Origin: Bradyrhizobium sp. Leo170 | Lineage (GTDB): Bacteria > Pseudomonadota > Alphaproteobacteria > Rhizobiales > Xanthobacteraceae | Direction of reading: 5' to 3' | Assembly (NCBI RefSeq): GCF_004296405.1 | Contig: NZ_PSRR01000001.1 | Coordinates: forward strand, 1-64,000 | DNA length: 64,000 nt | In this document: piece after piece, positions 62,161-64,000 of the stretch | Layout: each line of letters starts with the position of its first letter | Numbering within the stretch: position 1 is the first letter of the stretch | Program-made: the position numbers and the translations under genes | The notes under the pieces: generated by a model | What the model saw: the letters and a program-made list of their open reading frames with translations, nothing else | What the model was told of the DNA's origin: nothing | Databases searched by the model: none

Positions 62161-64000
62161 ATGACGGCCGCATCAGGCCAGCGCCCCATCTATGCATGCG
62201 CGGGATGGGAAATCGATCTTGCCAGACGGGAATTGCGCTCTCAGGGAGCACCCGTACCTTTGGGCGGACGGGCCTTTGAAATCGTTGCAGAATTGGTCCA
62301 GGCAGAAGGCGAGCTGGTTTCCAAGAGTGATTTGACCAAGCGGGTTTGGCGGGGCGTATTCGTCGAGGAGGGCGCGCTTCGCGTGCACATCGCGGCGATC
62401 CGCAAGGCCCTCGGTCCGGATCGCGACATGCTGGCCACGACGGTCGGCCGGGGATATCGCCTTCTGGGATCATGGCTCATCCGGCATGTCGATGCGCCGG
62501 ATCAGCCGGCCGCGCCCGAACTGTCGCCGTCGACCAACATTCCGGCCGCGACGTTCGATCTCATCGGTCGCGCTACGGCGATCGGTCATCTGTGGGAGCT
62601 TCTGTCAGCCTACCGAGTTGTGAGCCTCGTCGGGCCCGGCGGGATCGGCAAGACGGCGCTGGCGCTGCAGGCGGCCAGATCGCCGCCGTTCGGACTGACC
62701 GCCGACCGATTCCTCATCGAACTGGCCTCGCTTTCAAATTCCGAACTCGTGCCTTCAGCGGTTGCCGGCGTACTCGGCATCAAACTGGAAGGTGAAGAGA
62801 TCTGCGCAGAGGCCATCGCGCGTGCCATCGGAGCACGGCAATTGCTGCTCGTTTTCGACAACTGCGAGCATGTGATTGGTGCCGTAGCCAGGCTGACCGA
62901 GACCATCGTCAGCCGCTGCTCCGGCACCACCATTATCGCGACCAGCCGCGAGGCCTTGCGCATCGATGGCGAGCATGTCTATCGCGTGCCTCCGCTGGAA
63001 GTGCCGCCTGAGCCTCTGCTCGCACCGGACGCCATCTTTGAACACACCGCAGTCGAGCTGTTCATGACCAGGGCGAAGGCGCAGGGCTCTAGTTTCGAAC
63101 GCGACGAGGAGAACCTTGGCGCCATCGCCGCCATTTGCCGCCGGCTGGACGGCATTCCGCTCGCGATCGAGTTTGCCGCGGCACGTGCGACGATGCTTGG
63201 CCCGCCCAAGATTGCGGCGCTTCTGGACGATAGATTCAAATTCCTCACGACGGGCCGGCGCACCGCGCTGCCCCGGCAGCAAACGCTGCGCGCGACGCTC
63301 GACTGGAGCTATGACCTGCTGCCGGAGGCGGAGGCGCGGGTCTTGCGGCGGCTCGGCATATTTGCCGGAGACTTCCTGCTCGACGCGGTGATTGCGGTCG
63401 CCGGCGATCGCGAGAGGGGCGAAGTCACCGACCAGCTTGCCAACCTGGTCGCCAAGTCGCTTGCCGTCGCCGACATCCGTGGCGACCGGCCGCACTACCG
63501 CCTGCTGGATACGACGCGCGCTTACGCGCTGGAAAAGCTCCATGGTTCCGGGGAATATCCCGACGCCGCGCGCCGTCACGCGCAATATTATCGTGGCTTC
63601 TTCGCCAATGCAGAAGCCGAAAGCGAGTTGAAGCCGCAAGCGGAGTGGCTTGCCATCTACGGCCGGCACATCGACAACGTGCGTACCAGCCTTGATTGGG
63701 CATTCTCGCCCAGCGGCGATGCGCAGACCGGCGTGGCATTGACCGCGGCCGCGGTGCCGCTGTGGGTGCAACTGTCGCTGCTCGCGGAGTGCCGCGAGCG
63801 CACTGAGTTGGCGCTGGCAAGGATCGACGAAGCCACCCCTGGCATGTCGCGCCTGCGCATGCAGCTTTCGGCGGCACGCGCCTGGTCGCTGATGTACGGC
63901 GTCGGCAGGGCTCGCGAGGCCGGTCCCGCCTGGGCCTTGGCCTTGCAACTCGCGGAGCAACTCGGCGACGCCGACTATTTGCTGCGCGCGCTGTGGGGAC
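62161..64000 (+). CDS. Winged-helix/ATPase transcriptional regulator, C-terminus cut by window edge
   Basis: Starts ATG 62161 and stays open to the window end (613 codons). Residues 10-105 are an OmpR/PhoB-type winged helix (RRELRSQGAPVPLGGRAFEI, VSKSDLTKRVWRGVFVEEGA, GRGYRLLGSW). From about 155 an NB-ARC/AAA-type ATPase: VSLVGPGGIGKTALALQAAR (Walker A), LLLVFDNCEHV (Walker B), DGIPLAIEFAAARA and a helical region after. No receiver domain. Such proteins act as signal-integrating transcription activators; the ligand is unknown. Neighbours give no clue. Confidence 0.88.
   Translation, partial: MTAASGQRPIYACAGWEIDLARRELRSQGAPVPLGGRAFEIVAELVQAEGELVSKSDLTKRVWRGVFVEEGALRVHIAAIRKALGPDRDMLATTVGRGYRLLGSWLIRHVDAPDQPAAPELSPSTNIPAATFDLIGRATAIGHLWELLSAYRVVSLVGPGGIGKTALALQAARSPPFGLTADRFLIELASLSNSELVPSAVAGVLGIKLEGEEICAEAIARAIGARQLLLVFDNCEHVIGAVARLTETIVSRCSGTTIIATSREALRIDGEHVYRVPPLEVPPEPLLAPDAIFEHTAVELFMTRAKAQGSSFERDEENLGAIAAICRRLDGIPLAIEFAAARATMLGPPKIAALLDDRFKFLTTGRRTALPRQQTLRATLDWSYDLLPEAEARVLRRLGIFAGDFLLDAVIAVAGDRERGEVTDQLANLVAKSLAVADIRGDRPHYRLLDTTRAYALEKLHGSGEYPDAARRHAQYYRGFFANAEAESELKPQAEWLAIYGRHIDNVRTSLDWAFSPSGDAQTGVALTAAAVPLWVQLSLLAECRERTELALARIDEATPGMSRLRMQLSAARAWSLMYGVGRAREAGPAWALALQLAEQLGDADYLLRALWG

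Noticed and set aside
1-64000. CRISPR arrays, tRNA or rRNA genes, insertion sequences, prophage
   Set aside because: Scanned by eye; no repeat-spacer arrays, no cloverleaf or rRNA-like segments and no transposase or integrase motifs were found. A computed scan would be needed to be sure about single tRNAs.

Overview
The window is GC-rich alphaproteobacterial DNA. The gene set (nosRZDFYLX, ubiTUV, a bioBFDA operon with a divergent BioR-type GntR regulator, Bug/TctC and Liv-type uptake systems, no insertion sequences seen) fits Bradyrhizobium/Rhodopseudomonas (Nitrobacteraceae). That assignment is inference from gene content and was not computed.

Layout. 1-3 kb: dTDP-L-rhamnose genes rfbBA (-) and rfbCD (+) around a shared promoter region. 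3-17 kb: surface-glycan and secreted-protein region with a giant TPR-glycosyltransferase, an AraC regulator, a Hint-domain protein, a three-gene minus-strand operon (unknown protein, TPR-GT2, GT2) and a GT4 enzyme. 17.5-22 kb: a small secreted protein, a FetAB-like ABC exporter, a di-haem cytochrome c peroxidase and an LDH-like dehydrogenase. 22.2-29 kb: a respiratory-flexibility island with a C-terminal remnant of an FAD/NAD(P)-binding protein, a DGC-domain protein, a divergent alternative oxidase, an NnrR/Dnr-like Crp/Fnr regulator, an unknown 117-aa protein, the O2-independent ubiquinone genes ubiTUV and a divergent ubiD-family gene. 29-34 kb: bioBFDA and bioR around three AT-rich operator-like repeats. 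34-47 kb: a catabolic/uptake island (TctC receptor, GntR regulator, SDR, two tandem substrate-binding proteins, livF, a fused livM-livG, livH, two MmgE/PrpD proteins, a 3-hydroxyisobutyrate-dehydrogenase-like enzyme, a carboxymuconolactone-decarboxylase-like protein). 47-48 kb: a deletion scar joining 5'-truncated lysR and ggt genes. 49-59 kb: the nitrous oxide reductase operon nosRZDFYLX, with apparent single-base frameshifts in nosD and nosF. 59-64 kb: a ferritin-like protein divergent from nosR, a slipin/NfeD pair, and the start of a winged-helix/ATPase regulator that runs off the window.

How the genes may work together. TTG-N8-CAA (Fnr/Dnr/NnrR-type) sites lie in the aox/regulator, ubiT/ubiD and nosR/ferritin intergenic regions. 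This suggests one low-O2/NO-responsive regulon joining quinone synthesis without O2, an NO-tolerant-type terminal oxidase and N2O respiration. The oxidase is itself odd: a glutamate of the conserved NERMHL iron-ligand motif reads as glutamine.
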